Of a DNA stretch of 19,348 nt, positions 5,747 to 13,948 are shown one piece after another (positions within the stretch are counted from its first letter, which is position 1; each line of letters opens with the position of its first letter). Position numbers and translations under genes: made by a program. The DNA is taken from assembly GCA_000433415.1 (NCBI GenBank), contig FR890397.1, positions 1 to 19,348 on the forward strand, given 5' to 3'. Under the pieces are notes generated by a model. The model had not been told where the DNA came from. It saw only the letters and a program-made list of their open reading frames with translations, and ran no database searches. This DNA is from Clostridium sp. CAG:448 (GTDB lineage: Bacteria > Bacillota > Clostridia > Oscillospirales > CAG-272).

Positions 5747-6853
5747 TCAGGGCGTTGTGCGCAGATAGTCTGCCAAGGCATCTCCCAGATATGTCGCGGC
5801 GCGTTTTGCCTCTTCCAGCGTGTTGTTTGTATTGCCGCACTCTGCCGTAATCACCGTTATTCCCAAAGCACCTGCCCTGTCATGCCCCATGGCGCTCTCC
5901 GCAATCCGTACCGGCAGACACAGCGCCGTGTTTCTGCCGCAAAGCAGTGCAGACAGCGCCTTTGCTTCTGCCAATCCATAAACCATCCCGCGGCTTTTTC
6001 CGGCAAGCAGCCGGATCTGCGCAACCGTTTTTCCGTCTGCCATTGTCTGTGCAGCCGCACATCCGCCGTCGTCCATACGGTGCAGGTCCACAATGTATCT
6101 GATGCTCGGATAGCGTGCAAGCATCTGGTCCGCCTCACCGTAAGCGCGGTCATATGCACCGATGACCGAGGGATAATCAAAAACCGCCGTACATTGCACC
6201 GCTCCGATGCCGTGTGCCGCCAACGCATCTTCCAATGCCTGACCGACTGCCAGCATATTCTGCGCACTGTCAAGCGACCGTCCCGGCATGCCGGGATCCG
6301 CACCGTCGCGGTATGCCTCTGTTGTGTGCGTATGCAGAATCAGTACCAGCACCTCGTCCTCCGTTTTTTCGGACGGTTCCGTGCGCTCCTCCGATTTTGT
6401 CTCCGGGGAATCCGTTTTGTCCGTTTCCGTTCTGCCGCCGACCGTCTCCGCCTCGGAGTCCGCCGGTGTTTTTTTGATGTCCGTTTCGGCATCGGTCTCT
6501 GTGGATGATTCCGTATCCGCTCCGGAATCCCGCAGGGATGTGTCCTCCTCAGTTCCGGAAGTATCCGTATCCCCCAACGCAAGGCGGCATATGTTTTCTA
6601 TCACACGTTCAAATGGACCGCCTGCCGGCTGTGTTTGCTGTTCGTTTTCCCCTCCGCCCCGTACCACCGCGCCGGAAATGGTCGGAATGGTAATTCCGAC
6701 AATCAATATTGCAATTGCGATCCACAGCATCAGACGCTCCGGTTTGCGCCGCCTGCGCGCACCGGTTCCCGTGCCGGCTGCCTCCGGCAGACATTTTCTT
6801 TCGCTCTCCCTCTGCAATGCCCGCTCACCTGCGGTCAATTTTTTCTTCTTCAT
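5747..6853 (-). CDS. spoIIP: Stage II sporulation protein P (SpoIIP) peptidoglycan hydrolase
   Basis: A 368-residue membrane-anchored cell-wall hydrolase. In the DMP (SpoIID-SpoIIM-SpoIIP) complex, SpoIIP acts as amidase and endopeptidase during engulfment of the forespore. A basic cytoplasmic segment (1-40) precedes one membrane helix (41-64). A long acidic Ser/Thr/Asp/Glu-rich linker (about 93-166) leads to the catalytic domain (about 168-368). Family signatures: LHTHTTEAY (173-181), YPSIRYIVDLHR (248-259) and TAECGNTNNTLEEAK (336-350), giving His174/His176, His258 and Glu338 as likely metal/catalytic residues. The usual HRD triplet is HRMDD here. An AGGGAGGAA SD fixes the start at 6853; the frame continues upstream without a better site. 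No clear sigma-E promoter was recognised. Monocistronic. Confidence 0.92.
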   Translation of the reverse strand: MKKKKLTAGERALQRESERKCLPEAAGTGTGARRRRKPERLMLWIAIAILIVGITIPTISGAVVRGGGENEQQTQPAGGPFERVIENICRLALGDTDTSGTEEDTSLRDSGADTESSTETDAETDIKKTPADSEAETVGGRTETDKTDSPETKSEERTEPSEKTEDEVLVLILHTHTTEAYRDGADPGMPGRSLDSAQNMLAVGQALEDALAAHGIGAVQCTAVFDYPSVIGAYDRAYGEADQMLARYPSIRYIVDLHRMDDGGCAAAQTMADGKTVAQIRLLAGKSRGMVYGLAEAKALSALLCGRNTALCLPVRIAESAMGHDRAGALGITVITAECGNTNNTLEEAKRAATYLGDALADYLRTTP

Positions 6854-6975
6854 ATGCAGTTCCTCCCTTGCCCGGCTTTGCGCCGCTTTCGTACCATCTA
6901 TATGTGCCGCCGGCATGTACTTATCCTGTGTCACAAATTGTTTACAAAAATGATACGAACTGCCCATGCGATCTC

Positions 6976-7004
6976 TTGTATTTTCTGCTCGAAAAAGTTA
7001 TAAT
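6976..7004 (+). promoter_or_regulatory. Upstream plus-strand promoter
   Basis: TTGTAT (6976-6981), 17-bp spacer, TATAAT (6999-7004). It would add a longer transcript, starting near 7011, for the lipoprotein gene. Confidence 0.55.
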
Positions 7005-7111
7005 AAAGTAAGGTGATTGATTTGAGACACATTTTTACTGGCGGATTTGCACAGTTTTACAACCATGTGATTGTGCACTTATCCGAAAGTGATTTTTTCC
7101 GAAAACAATTC

Positions 7112-7140
7112 TTGCGAAATAGTGCGTTTCGTGCTATAAT
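7112..7140 (+). promoter_or_regulatory. Promoter of the oligopeptide-binding lipoprotein
   Basis: TTGCGA (7112-7117), 17-bp spacer, TATAAT (7135-7140). The leader of about 63 nt carries a CGGGG/CCCCG hairpin (7162-7178) before a GAGGAGGAAA SD. Confidence 0.75.
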
Positions 7141-7209
7141 GTAAGGTGTTATAAATGTCCACGGGGCGGTTTACCCCGATTTTCACTGCACGAGGAGGAA
7201 ATTCCAACT

Positions 7210-9348
7210 ATGACAAAGCGAATCATTGCTGTTCTGCTCTGCCTTCTGACCATTGTCGGTTGTATGGCGGGTTGTGCAACCTATGATGAAAATGAAGACA
7301 AAGGTCAGTGCCTGACCATGTACCTGACGCAGGATCTGTATGATCTTGACCCCATGTATGCTTATAATAACGAGTCCGCTATCAACGTTGTTTCTCTGTT
7401 GTTTGACACCCTGTTCAAGCTGGACGAAAACGGCAAGGTGGTCAACTCGCTTGCCTCCGGCTATTCCGTCAAGGAAGACGCGAACGCAAACGAATACAAA
7501 ATGTACATCAACATCAAAGACACCTGCTGGTCCGACGGTACACAGATTTCTGCTGACGATGTTGTCTATGCATGGAAGCGCGTTCTCGATCCCGAATCCT
7601 CCTCCGCAGCCGCTCCCCTTCTGTATGACATCAAGAATGCACGTGATGTCAAAGCCGGCGACCGTTCCATTGACGACCTTGGCATTTATGCCGAGGGTAC
7701 TCAGTTGCTCTCTATCGAATTTGAAGGAAAGATTGATTACAGCCAGTTCCTTTTGAATCTGACAAGCGTTGCGCTTGCTCCCCTGCGTGAGAACATCACC
7801 GGAAAGGGCGATGAGTGGGCAAAGAAAGCCGTTACGATGGTGTGCAGCGGTCCGTTCAAGTTGGGCAGAACCACGATTTCCGAAACCAAGAGCGGCGTTA
7901 TGTACGATCACACCGGGTTTCTGGAAGAGGTCAGAACCAAGGATGCAAACGGCAAGGAAACCGTAAAGGGCGTTATTTGCACGGAAACCCGCAGTTTCCC
8001 GGAATACACGCAGACCAGCTTTACCCTGGAACGCAATGCTTACTACTACCGTGACCGTGAAAAGGATTCCATCAAGAAGACGGTAACTCCCTACAAGATC
8101 ATTGTTGACTGCTCCATGACTGATGAAGAGATCAAGAGCGCATATGAGAGCGGCAGACTGTTCTACATCGGTGACATTCCCGTTTCCCTGCGTAATGACT
8201 TTGCAAGCGAAGCCGAAGTTCGTGACAGCATGTCTACGAATCTGATTTCCCTGAATCAGAATGCACAGATCACAAACAAGAAAACAGGCAAAACCGAAAC
8301 CCTGTTTGCCAATAAGGAAGTCCGTCAGGCACTTTCCGCCGCAATCGACCGTGAAGCAATCGTCAAGTCGGTTGTGTTCGCAAAGGTTGCAACCGGTCTG
8401 GTGCCGGAGGGTGTATTTGAAACCTCCAGCGCTAAAAAGACCTTCCGCGACGGTTGCAGTGAAACCTACAAATATCTGACCTACAATGTGGACGAAGCAA
8501 AGTCTCTTCTGAGCACCGCCGGCATCAATCCTTCCGATTACGCCTTCACCATTACCTGTGCGGCATATGACGAAGTGCACACAATGATTGCCGAAGCAGT
8601 TTGCGAGGCATGGAAATCTCTCGGATTCGATGTCACGCTGAAAAAGCGCGGCGCAATCCGTAACCAGGACTACTACAAGTACACCGACTCCACTCCGACC
8701 GATATTTGCGACGACCTGTACCAGTTGGATCTGAAAAAAGGTGACTACGAGACCATTATTTATGATGTGACCGCCACCTCCGTGGACTCCTTCTCCGTAC
8801 TTGCTCCCTTCGCAAAAGGCTTCTCCGGTCAGGCAAGCGTATTTGAGGAAGCTTCCTTGGAAGAGGATGTCGGCGACACCGAAACGGAAAAGTTCCCCGG
8901 CACCACCCACTCCAGCGGATATAACAGCGACGAATACAACCAGTTGATCTCCGATATTTTCGCACAGAAGACCATCAAAAACAGAAAAGACAATCTGTAT
9001 GCAGCCGAGAAGCTTCTGATGGAAGACATGCCGGTTATCCCGATTCTCTTCAATCAGTATGCAACCGTCTCCAGCAAGGAGATCAAGAATGTCAAGTCGG
9101 AATATGCATACCTGAACAGCTTCTCCAAGCTGAAGGTATCTGACAGCGTTTATAAGAGCTACGCTTATGACACCCGCGATTACCTGGAAGCAAATTACGA
9201 GGAACTGACCAACCGGAACATTTCCTCCATTTCCTCCTACAAGGGTAAGGAATACTCCCGTTTTTCCACTGAAACGCATGTGTATTCTTTCGCGTATGAT
9301 TATATCCGTGCACTTGAGAACCCGACAACAAAATCGTCCTCCAAATAA
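7210..9348 (+). CDS. Oligopeptide ABC transporter substrate-binding lipoprotein (orphan)
   Basis: A 712-residue extracellular binding protein of the SBP_bac_5 (OppA/DppA) family, which delivers peptides or other small solutes to an ABC permease. The N-terminus is a lipoprotein signal: basic MTKR, a hydrophobic core, then two possible lipobox cysteines, Cys18 (IVGC) and Cys22 (MAGC). Family landmarks are the early LDPMYAYNNESAINVVSLLFDTLF segment (about 46-70), the WSDGTQISADDVVYAWKRVLDP motif (about 111-132) and the NKEVRQALSAAIDREAIV motif in the second half. It is longer than typical OppA (about 540 residues), with extra sequence in the middle and C-terminal parts. No permease or ATPase genes adjoin it, and it has its own promoter and terminator, so its partner must be encoded elsewhere. 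Ligand unknown. Confidence 0.9.
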   Translation: MTKRIIAVLLCLLTIVGCMAGCATYDENEDKGQCLTMYLTQDLYDLDPMYAYNNESAINVVSLLFDTLFKLDENGKVVNSLASGYSVKEDANANEYKMYINIKDTCWSDGTQISADDVVYAWKRVLDPESSSAAAPLLYDIKNARDVKAGDRSIDDLGIYAEGTQLLSIEFEGKIDYSQFLLNLTSVALAPLRENITGKGDEWAKKAVTMVCSGPFKLGRTTISETKSGVMYDHTGFLEEVRTKDANGKETVKGVICTETRSFPEYTQTSFTLERNAYYYRDREKDSIKKTVTPYKIIVDCSMTDEEIKSAYESGRLFYIGDIPVSLRNDFASEAEVRDSMSTNLISLNQNAQITNKKTGKTETLFANKEVRQALSAAIDREAIVKSVVFAKVATGLVPEGVFETSSAKKTFRDGCSETYKYLTYNVDEAKSLLSTAGINPSDYAFTITCAAYDEVHTMIAEAVCEAWKSLGFDVTLKKRGAIRNQDYYKYTDSTPTDICDDLYQLDLKKGDYETIIYDVTATSVDSFSVLAPFAKGFSGQASVFEEASLEEDVGDTETEKFPGTTHSSGYNSDEYNQLISDIFAQKTIKNRKDNLYAAEKLLMEDMPVIPILFNQYATVSSKEIKNVKSEYAYLNSFSKLKVSDSVYKSYAYDTRDYLEANYEELTNRNISSISSYKGKEYSRFSTETHVYSFAYDYIRALENPTTKSSSK

Positions 9349-9368
9349 GTTCAGAATTCATACGACCG

Positions 9369-9400
9369 GCGCCGCGGACACACGTTCCGCGGCGCTTTTC
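9369..9400 (+). terminator. Intrinsic terminator of the lipoprotein gene
   Basis: A perfect 10-bp GC-rich stem (GCGCCGCGGA 9369-9378 / 9386-9395) with a 7-nt loop, followed by TTTTCCGTT. Confidence 0.88.
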
Positions 9401-9499
9401 CGTTGCACCCGTAAAGAGGGTCTTATGCCGCGGCGGTATGTCCTATTCGGAAAATTTCCCTTCATGCCCCGCAAATGCCGAAAAAATACGGGGTTCCTA

Positions 9500-9528
9500 T
9501 AGACAAAAAAGATAAAGTGTGGTATAAT
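9500..9528 (+). promoter_or_regulatory. Promoter of the MBL-gltX-glnS long operon
   Basis: TAGACA (9500-9505), 17-bp spacer, TATAAT (9523-9528). The leader to the first ATG is only about 23 nt and holds the GGAGGAGG SD, so there is no room for a T-box or other riboswitch. No further promoter was recognised before 18785. Confidence 0.75.
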
Positions 9529-9557
9529 AAAGTGAATATGTGTCGGAGGAGGACTTT

Positions 9558-10196
9558 ATGAAAATCAAAAACCTGTATCCGGGATCTTATTATTCCAACT
9601 GCTATCTGGTTGTCAGCGGTTCCCACGGAATTGTGATTGACCCGAGTGCACCGACGCCGCGCATCCTGGCAGCCATGCGGGAGGAAGCGTGCACCCTGGA
9701 TGGGATTTACCTGACACACGGGCACTTTGACCATATAGAATCGCTGGATTCCCTGCGCGCCGCTACGGGCGCTCCCGCCTTTTTACATCAGGCAGACAGC
9801 ACCTTCCCGTCCGACAGCATCGCCAATGCCTACGCCGTTTTCTTTCACACCCCCAGGGTCTGGAAGGATGCGGACTTCACTTTGCAGGGCGGCGAGGAAT
9901 TTTCTCTCGGGGAAACCCGCTTTTGTGTCCTGCACACCCCCGGCCATACCGGCGGTTCCGTTTGTTTTCTGTTTTCCGACGACCGGGTTCTTTTCACAGG
10001 GGACACCCTGTTTGCGGAAAGCTACGGGCGGTGTGATCTCCGGGGCGGTTCTGCGGCAATGATGCGCACTTCACTGCACACGCTTGCCGATCTCTCCGAA
10101 ACGGAAGGAGCCGGAAAAACAATCCGGATTTACCCCGGGCACGGCAATGATGCGCTGCTTGCCAACGCACTGGACAATGCTTATTACTATTCATGA
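9558..10196 (+). CDS. MBL-fold metallohydrolase, glyoxalase II-like
   Basis: A 212-residue metallo-beta-lactamase-fold hydrolase with all metal-binding motifs: THGHFDH (53-59), HTPGHTGGS (126-134), FTGDTLF (146-152, Asp149) and YPGHG (192-196, His195). This pattern is that of the small glyoxalase II-like (YcbL-type) proteins, a broad group with thioester hydrolase or other activity and usually two Zn or Fe ions. A GTG at 9540 opens the frame, but GGAGGAGG (9544-9551) precedes the ATG at 9558 by 6 nt, so I choose 9558. It heads the operon with gltX 36 nt downstream; similar MBL proteins near tRNA-synthetase genes could act in deacylation or housekeeping, but that is speculation. The substrate is unknown. 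Confidence 0.88.
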   Translation: MKIKNLYPGSYYSNCYLVVSGSHGIVIDPSAPTPRILAAMREEACTLDGIYLTHGHFDHIESLDSLRAATGAPAFLHQADSTFPSDSIANAYAVFFHTPRVWKDADFTLQGGEEFSLGETRFCVLHTPGHTGGSVCFLFSDDRVLFTGDTLFAESYGRCDLRGGSAAMMRTSLHTLADLSETEGAGKTIRIYPGHGNDALLANALDNAYYYS

Positions 10197-10232
10197 CAGA
10201 ATGTACGATAGAAACAAATGAGGAGATACACT

Positions 10233-11918
10233 ATGGATTACGAATTACTTGCTGACCTGCTTTTTCCTGCCGTCACACAAACGCCTGCGGATATGGAGGC
10301 GCTCTATCCGCCGCGACAGCTTCCGGAAGGCGCAAAGGTCACTCGTTTTGCCCCCAGTCCGACGGGATTTGTACACTTTGGCGGGCTGTTCCCTGCCACG
10401 GTCGGTGAGCGTCTTGCCCACCAGTCCGGCGGCGTCTTTTACCTGCGCATCGAGGACACCGACGCCAAGCGGGAGGTGCCGGGTGCCGCCGAGGGTCTGA
10501 TCCGCACATTGGCGCATTACGGCATACACTTTGATGAAGGCGCAATCTTAGACGAACAGGGCAATGTCAGCGATCACGGCAATTACGGTCCATACAAACA
10601 GAGCCTGCGCGCCCCGATTTACCATGTCTATGCCAAGGAGCTTGTCCGGCGCGGTCTTGCCTATCCGTGCTTTACCACAGAAGAAGAACTGGACGCACTG
10701 CATGCAGTCAATATCAAGGAAGAGCGCAAAAATACGGATTGGGAAACCGAAGCTACGGCAAAAAAAGAGCAAATGCTGGCGGCAAGAAATTTTACCATGG
10801 AAGAAGTTCGTTCGCACCTGGATGCAGGACATCCGTTCGTTCTCCGTATTCTTGCGGGGGGCGATCCGGAGAAAAAGACTGTGTTTACCGATCTTGTGCG
10901 TGGCAAATTGGAACTGCCGGAAAATGACGAGGATTTTGTGCTTCTCAAGAGCGACGGGATTCCGACCTATCACTTTGCCCATGCGGTGGATGACCACCTG
11001 ATGGGAACAACACATGTGATCCGCGGCGAAGAATGGCTGCCCAGCCTGCCCAAACACATTCAACTTTTCTCCTATCTCGGCTTCCGTCTTCCCAAATATA
11101 TGCACATCTCCCAGATCATGCGTCTTGATGAAAACGGCAACAAGAAAAAGCTTTCCAAGCGCGACATGGGCGCCAACATGGACGACTACGCACGTTTGGG
11201 ATATGCGCCCGCCTGCGTATGCGAATATGTCATGACGCTTCTGAATTCCAACTATGAGGAATGGCATGCGCAGAATCCGGATAAGGCTTACACGGATTTC
11301 CCGTTCAACATCAAAAAAATGAGCTCGTCGGGCTGTCTGTTTGACTTCAATAAGCTCAATGACGTATCAAAGAATGTGCTTTCCCGCATGAGTGCCGAGG
11401 ACATCTGCCATCAGGTAACCGACTGGGCATTGACCTACGACCCCGCATTCGGCGCACTGCTCGCCGCCGATCCTGCCTACGCAACCGCCATTTTTGCCAT
11501 CGGAAGAGGCGGCAAAAAACCGCGTAAGGATCTTGCCGTATTTGCCGACGCAAAGCCTTATATGGGATTTTTCTATGACGAGCTGTTTTGCGTACAGGAT
11601 GAAATTGACGCGCGTTTTGACCGGGCGGACATTGCCGCCGCGCTGGACGGTTTTCTCGCAACCTTTTCCATTGATGACGATATGAACACCTGGTTTGAAA
11701 AGATCAAGACACTTGCGGAATCCCTCGGCTACACTGCCGACATGAAGGCTTATAAGGCAGATCCTGCCGCATACCGTGGCAGTGTTGCGGATATTTCAAT
11801 GTTTCTGCGGGTTGCCGTTACCGGCAAGCTGAATGCACCGGATCTGTGGACAGTGATGCAGATTCTGGGCGCAGACCGCACCGCGGCACGCATCCGTGCG
11901 TTCCGTGCTTCCCTTTGA
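10233..11918 (+). CDS. gltX: Glutamyl-tRNA synthetase (clostridial long-N-terminus type)
   Basis: A 561-residue class I synthetase that charges tRNA-Glu with glutamate. The HIGH-type motif is APSPTGFVHFGG (40-51), with Phe49 in place of Ile/Leu, and the second signature is KLSKR (306-310). LRIEDTD (71-77) and YGPYKQS match GluRS. A roughly 38-residue N-terminal extension precedes the nucleotide-binding fold, which normally begins almost at residue 1; this extension and the total length mark a GluRS subgroup common in Clostridia. A GAGGAGA SD about 6 nt before 10233 favours that ATG over the one at 10218. It lies second in the operon and is followed 23 nt later by glnS, which suggests this GluRS need only make Glu-tRNA-Glu; discrimination is inferred from context, not seen. 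Confidence 0.94.
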   Translation: MDYELLADLLFPAVTQTPADMEALYPPRQLPEGAKVTRFAPSPTGFVHFGGLFPATVGERLAHQSGGVFYLRIEDTDAKREVPGAAEGLIRTLAHYGIHFDEGAILDEQGNVSDHGNYGPYKQSLRAPIYHVYAKELVRRGLAYPCFTTEEELDALHAVNIKEERKNTDWETEATAKKEQMLAARNFTMEEVRSHLDAGHPFVLRILAGGDPEKKTVFTDLVRGKLELPENDEDFVLLKSDGIPTYHFAHAVDDHLMGTTHVIRGEEWLPSLPKHIQLFSYLGFRLPKYMHISQIMRLDENGNKKKLSKRDMGANMDDYARLGYAPACVCEYVMTLLNSNYEEWHAQNPDKAYTDFPFNIKKMSSSGCLFDFNKLNDVSKNVLSRMSAEDICHQVTDWALTYDPAFGALLAADPAYATAIFAIGRGGKKPRKDLAVFADAKPYMGFFYDELFCVQDEIDARFDRADIAAALDGFLATFSIDDDMNTWFEKIKTLAESLGYTADMKAYKADPAAYRGSVADISMFLRVAVTGKLNAPDLWTVMQILGADRTAARIRAFRASL

Positions 11919-11941
11919 TTCTATTACGGAGGATACAAAAA

Positions 11942-13615
11942 ATGGAACAAACCGGCTCCAACTTTATCTACGATTTTATTGAAGAAGACCTTTTGCAGAA
12001 TCCAGGCATGAAGGTACACACGCGCTTTCCGCCGGAACCCAATGGGTATCTGCATATCGGTCACTGCAAGGCACTGGTCATTGATTTTGAAACCGCTCGC
12101 AAATACGGCGGTCTGTGCAATCTGCGTATGGATGACACCAACCCTGCCAAAGAGGACACTGAATATGTCGATGCCATCAAAGAGGATATTCATTGGCTGG
12201 GATTTGACTGGGGGGACCGCTTTTTCTACGGCTCGGATTACTTTGAAAAGGATTACGAATTTGCGGTTCAGCTGATCAAAAAGGGGCTTGCCTATGTATG
12301 TGAGTTGTCTGCGGAGGAATTCCGCGATCCGAAATATTGCGGCGACCTGACGCATCCTGCCGTTTCTCCGTGGCGCGACCGCCCCATTGAGGAGAGTCTT
12401 GATCTGTTTGAGCGCATGAAGAACGGCGAATTTCCGGAAGGAAAATACACCCTGCGTGCAAAAATCGACCTTGCATCCGGCAACTTCTGCATGCGCGACC
12501 CGGTCATCTACCGGATCAAGTATGTAGAACACCACCGCCAGGGAACCAAATGGTGCATTTTCCCCATGTATGATTTTGCGCACCCGATTCAGGACGCCCT
12601 GGAAGGAATCACACATTCGCTTTGTTCCCTGGAATACGAAATCCACCGCCCGCTTTACAACTGGGTACGCGATCATGTGGAAATTCCCGGCTCGCAGAAC
12701 CATCCTGGCTTCCCGCGGCAGATTGAATTTTCCCGCCTGAACATCACCTACACGGTACTCTCTAAGCGTTTTCTGCGCACGTTGGTCACGGAGGGCTGCG
12801 TAGACGGATGGGACGACCCGCGTATGCCCACACTGTGCGGTCTGCGCCGACGCGGTTATACCGGATCCTCCATTTTGGATTTCATCTCCCGCACCGGCGT
12901 TGCAAAGTCCGATTCCCTTGTGGACATCCGGCAATTGGAGGCATGCATCCGCAATGAGCTGAATGAAACTGCGCCGCGCCGCATTGCCGTCACCAAACCG
13001 ATCAAGGTCATCGTGGACAACTACCCCGCAGATCAGACCGAATATTTTGACCTTCCCAACCATCCGCAGCACCCGGAAATTGGGACACGTGCCGTTCCCT
13101 TCACCCGTGAGCTGTATATTGATGCGGACGACTTTGCCGAGGTTCCGCCTCCCAAGTTTTTCCGTCTCAAGCCGGATGCCGAGGTGCGCCTGATGGGTGC
13201 ATATATCGTCCGTTGCGGTGAAATTATCAAAAACGAAGACGGAACCATCCGCGAAATTCATGTAACCGCCGATCTGGAAACCGGGAACGGGAACCCCACA
13301 GACGGCAGAAAAATCAAGGGCACGATCCATTGGGTCAGCGCACCGCATGCCGTTGATGCCTCGCTGCGCTATTTTGAAAATCTGACCACCCTGGAGAACC
13401 CCGCAAACCGCGAGGAGGGCAAGGACTATACCGACTATATCAATCCCGATTCCGTCCGCATTTACGAACATGCCAAGCTGGAACCCGCGCTTGCGGAAGC
13501 CAAGCCGGGCGATCGCTATCAGTTTGTCCGTTGCGGCTACTTCTGCATGGATTCCAAATACGAAAACACCTTCAACCGCACCGTGTCCCTCAAGGACAGC
13601 TTCAAGGAGGGCTGA
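11942..13615 (+). CDS. glnS: Glutaminyl-tRNA synthetase
   Basis: A 557-residue class I synthetase that charges tRNA-Gln directly with glutamine. FPPEPNGYLHIGH (29-41) is the GlnRS form of the HIGH motif (Pro-Glu-Pro-Asn rather than the Pro-Ser-Pro-Thr of GluRS), and VLSKR (272-276) is the KMSKR equivalent. The two C-terminal beta-barrels for anticodon recognition are present (about 340-555, full length for bacterial GlnRS). The start at 11942 follows GGAGG with 9 nt spacing; the frame stays open upstream into gltX, without support. Many Bacillota lack GlnRS and use GatCAB transamidation, so its presence next to gltX says something about the tRNA-Gln route. The next gene begins 2 nt after its stop. 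Confidence 0.96.
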   Translation: MEQTGSNFIYDFIEEDLLQNPGMKVHTRFPPEPNGYLHIGHCKALVIDFETARKYGGLCNLRMDDTNPAKEDTEYVDAIKEDIHWLGFDWGDRFFYGSDYFEKDYEFAVQLIKKGLAYVCELSAEEFRDPKYCGDLTHPAVSPWRDRPIEESLDLFERMKNGEFPEGKYTLRAKIDLASGNFCMRDPVIYRIKYVEHHRQGTKWCIFPMYDFAHPIQDALEGITHSLCSLEYEIHRPLYNWVRDHVEIPGSQNHPGFPRQIEFSRLNITYTVLSKRFLRTLVTEGCVDGWDDPRMPTLCGLRRRGYTGSSILDFISRTGVAKSDSLVDIRQLEACIRNELNETAPRRIAVTKPIKVIVDNYPADQTEYFDLPNHPQHPEIGTRAVPFTRELYIDADDFAEVPPPKFFRLKPDAEVRLMGAYIVRCGEIIKNEDGTIREIHVTADLETGNGNPTDGRKIKGTIHWVSAPHAVDASLRYFENLTTLENPANREEGKDYTDYINPDSVRIYEHAKLEPALAEAKPGDRYQFVRCGYFCMDSKYENTFNRTVSLKDSFKEG

Positions 13616-13617
13616 GC

Positions 13618-13935
13618 ATGTCACTGACTGATCTGATCGCCACCTATCCGGTACGTACCGCGCTGACAATCTGGCTCCTTGCCATTTCGATCATCTCCCT
13701 TTGCGTCTGTATTTATGACAAAAAGGTTTCCAAGAAAGGCGATGTAAAGCTCCGTATTCCGGAAAAAACACTGTTTGTCATCCTGCCCCTTTTGGGCGGC
13801 GGACTTGCCATGTTTCTGACCATGCTGGGGATCCGCCACAAAACCAAACACTGGCAGTGCTATGTGCTGGTGCCCTTCTTCACTCTTTTGTGGTGCGCAG
13901 GTATCTTTTTGCTGTGTCGGTTCGGGATCAAGTGA
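13618..13935 (+). CDS. DUF1294 small membrane protein
   Basis: A 105-residue protein with three hydrophobic helices (about 13-34, 52-68 and 78-99). Between them sit the hallmarks of DUF1294: YDKKVSKKGDVKLRIPE (33-49), a glycine patch (LLGGG, 58-62) and RHKTKHWQCYV (72-82). The function of this family is unknown. It starts 2 nt after the glnS stop, and its AAGGAGGG SD lies inside the end of glnS, so translation is likely coupled. The ABC exporter gene follows after 13 nt. Confidence 0.85.
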   Translation: MSLTDLIATYPVRTALTIWLLAISIISLCVCIYDKKVSKKGDVKLRIPEKTLFVILPLLGGGLAMFLTMLGIRHKTKHWQCYVLVPFFTLLWCAGIFLLCRFGIK

Positions 13936-13948
13936 GGGATAGGAGTTT

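Larger units (their letters stand above)
6854..7209. other. Divergent intergenic region spoIIP / lipoprotein
   Basis: These 356 bases hold the spoIIP upstream region, two plus-strand promoters, a possible 40-codon TTG-initiated reading frame (7022-7144) and a short leader hairpin. No established gene is present. Confidence 0.6.

Noticed and set aside
6854..6960. Sigma-E promoter for spoIIP
   Set aside because: A CATATAGA on the minus strand near 6895-6903 only partly fits the -10 consensus and has no convincing -35 partner.
7183..9279. Open frame of about 698 codons antisense to the lipoprotein gene
   Set aside because: Codon-bias shadow: the plus-strand frame has a lipoprotein signal, family motifs, SD, promoter and terminator; the antisense frame has none of these.
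9535..10232. T-box or riboswitch for the gltX-glnS operon
   Set aside because: The first leader is about 23 nt and the gap before gltX is 36 nt; neither can hold such an element.
11924..13669. Open frame of about 581 codons antisense to glnS
   Set aside because: Shadow of glnS, whose HIGH and KMSKR-type motifs are unmistakable; no SD or domain on the minus strand.
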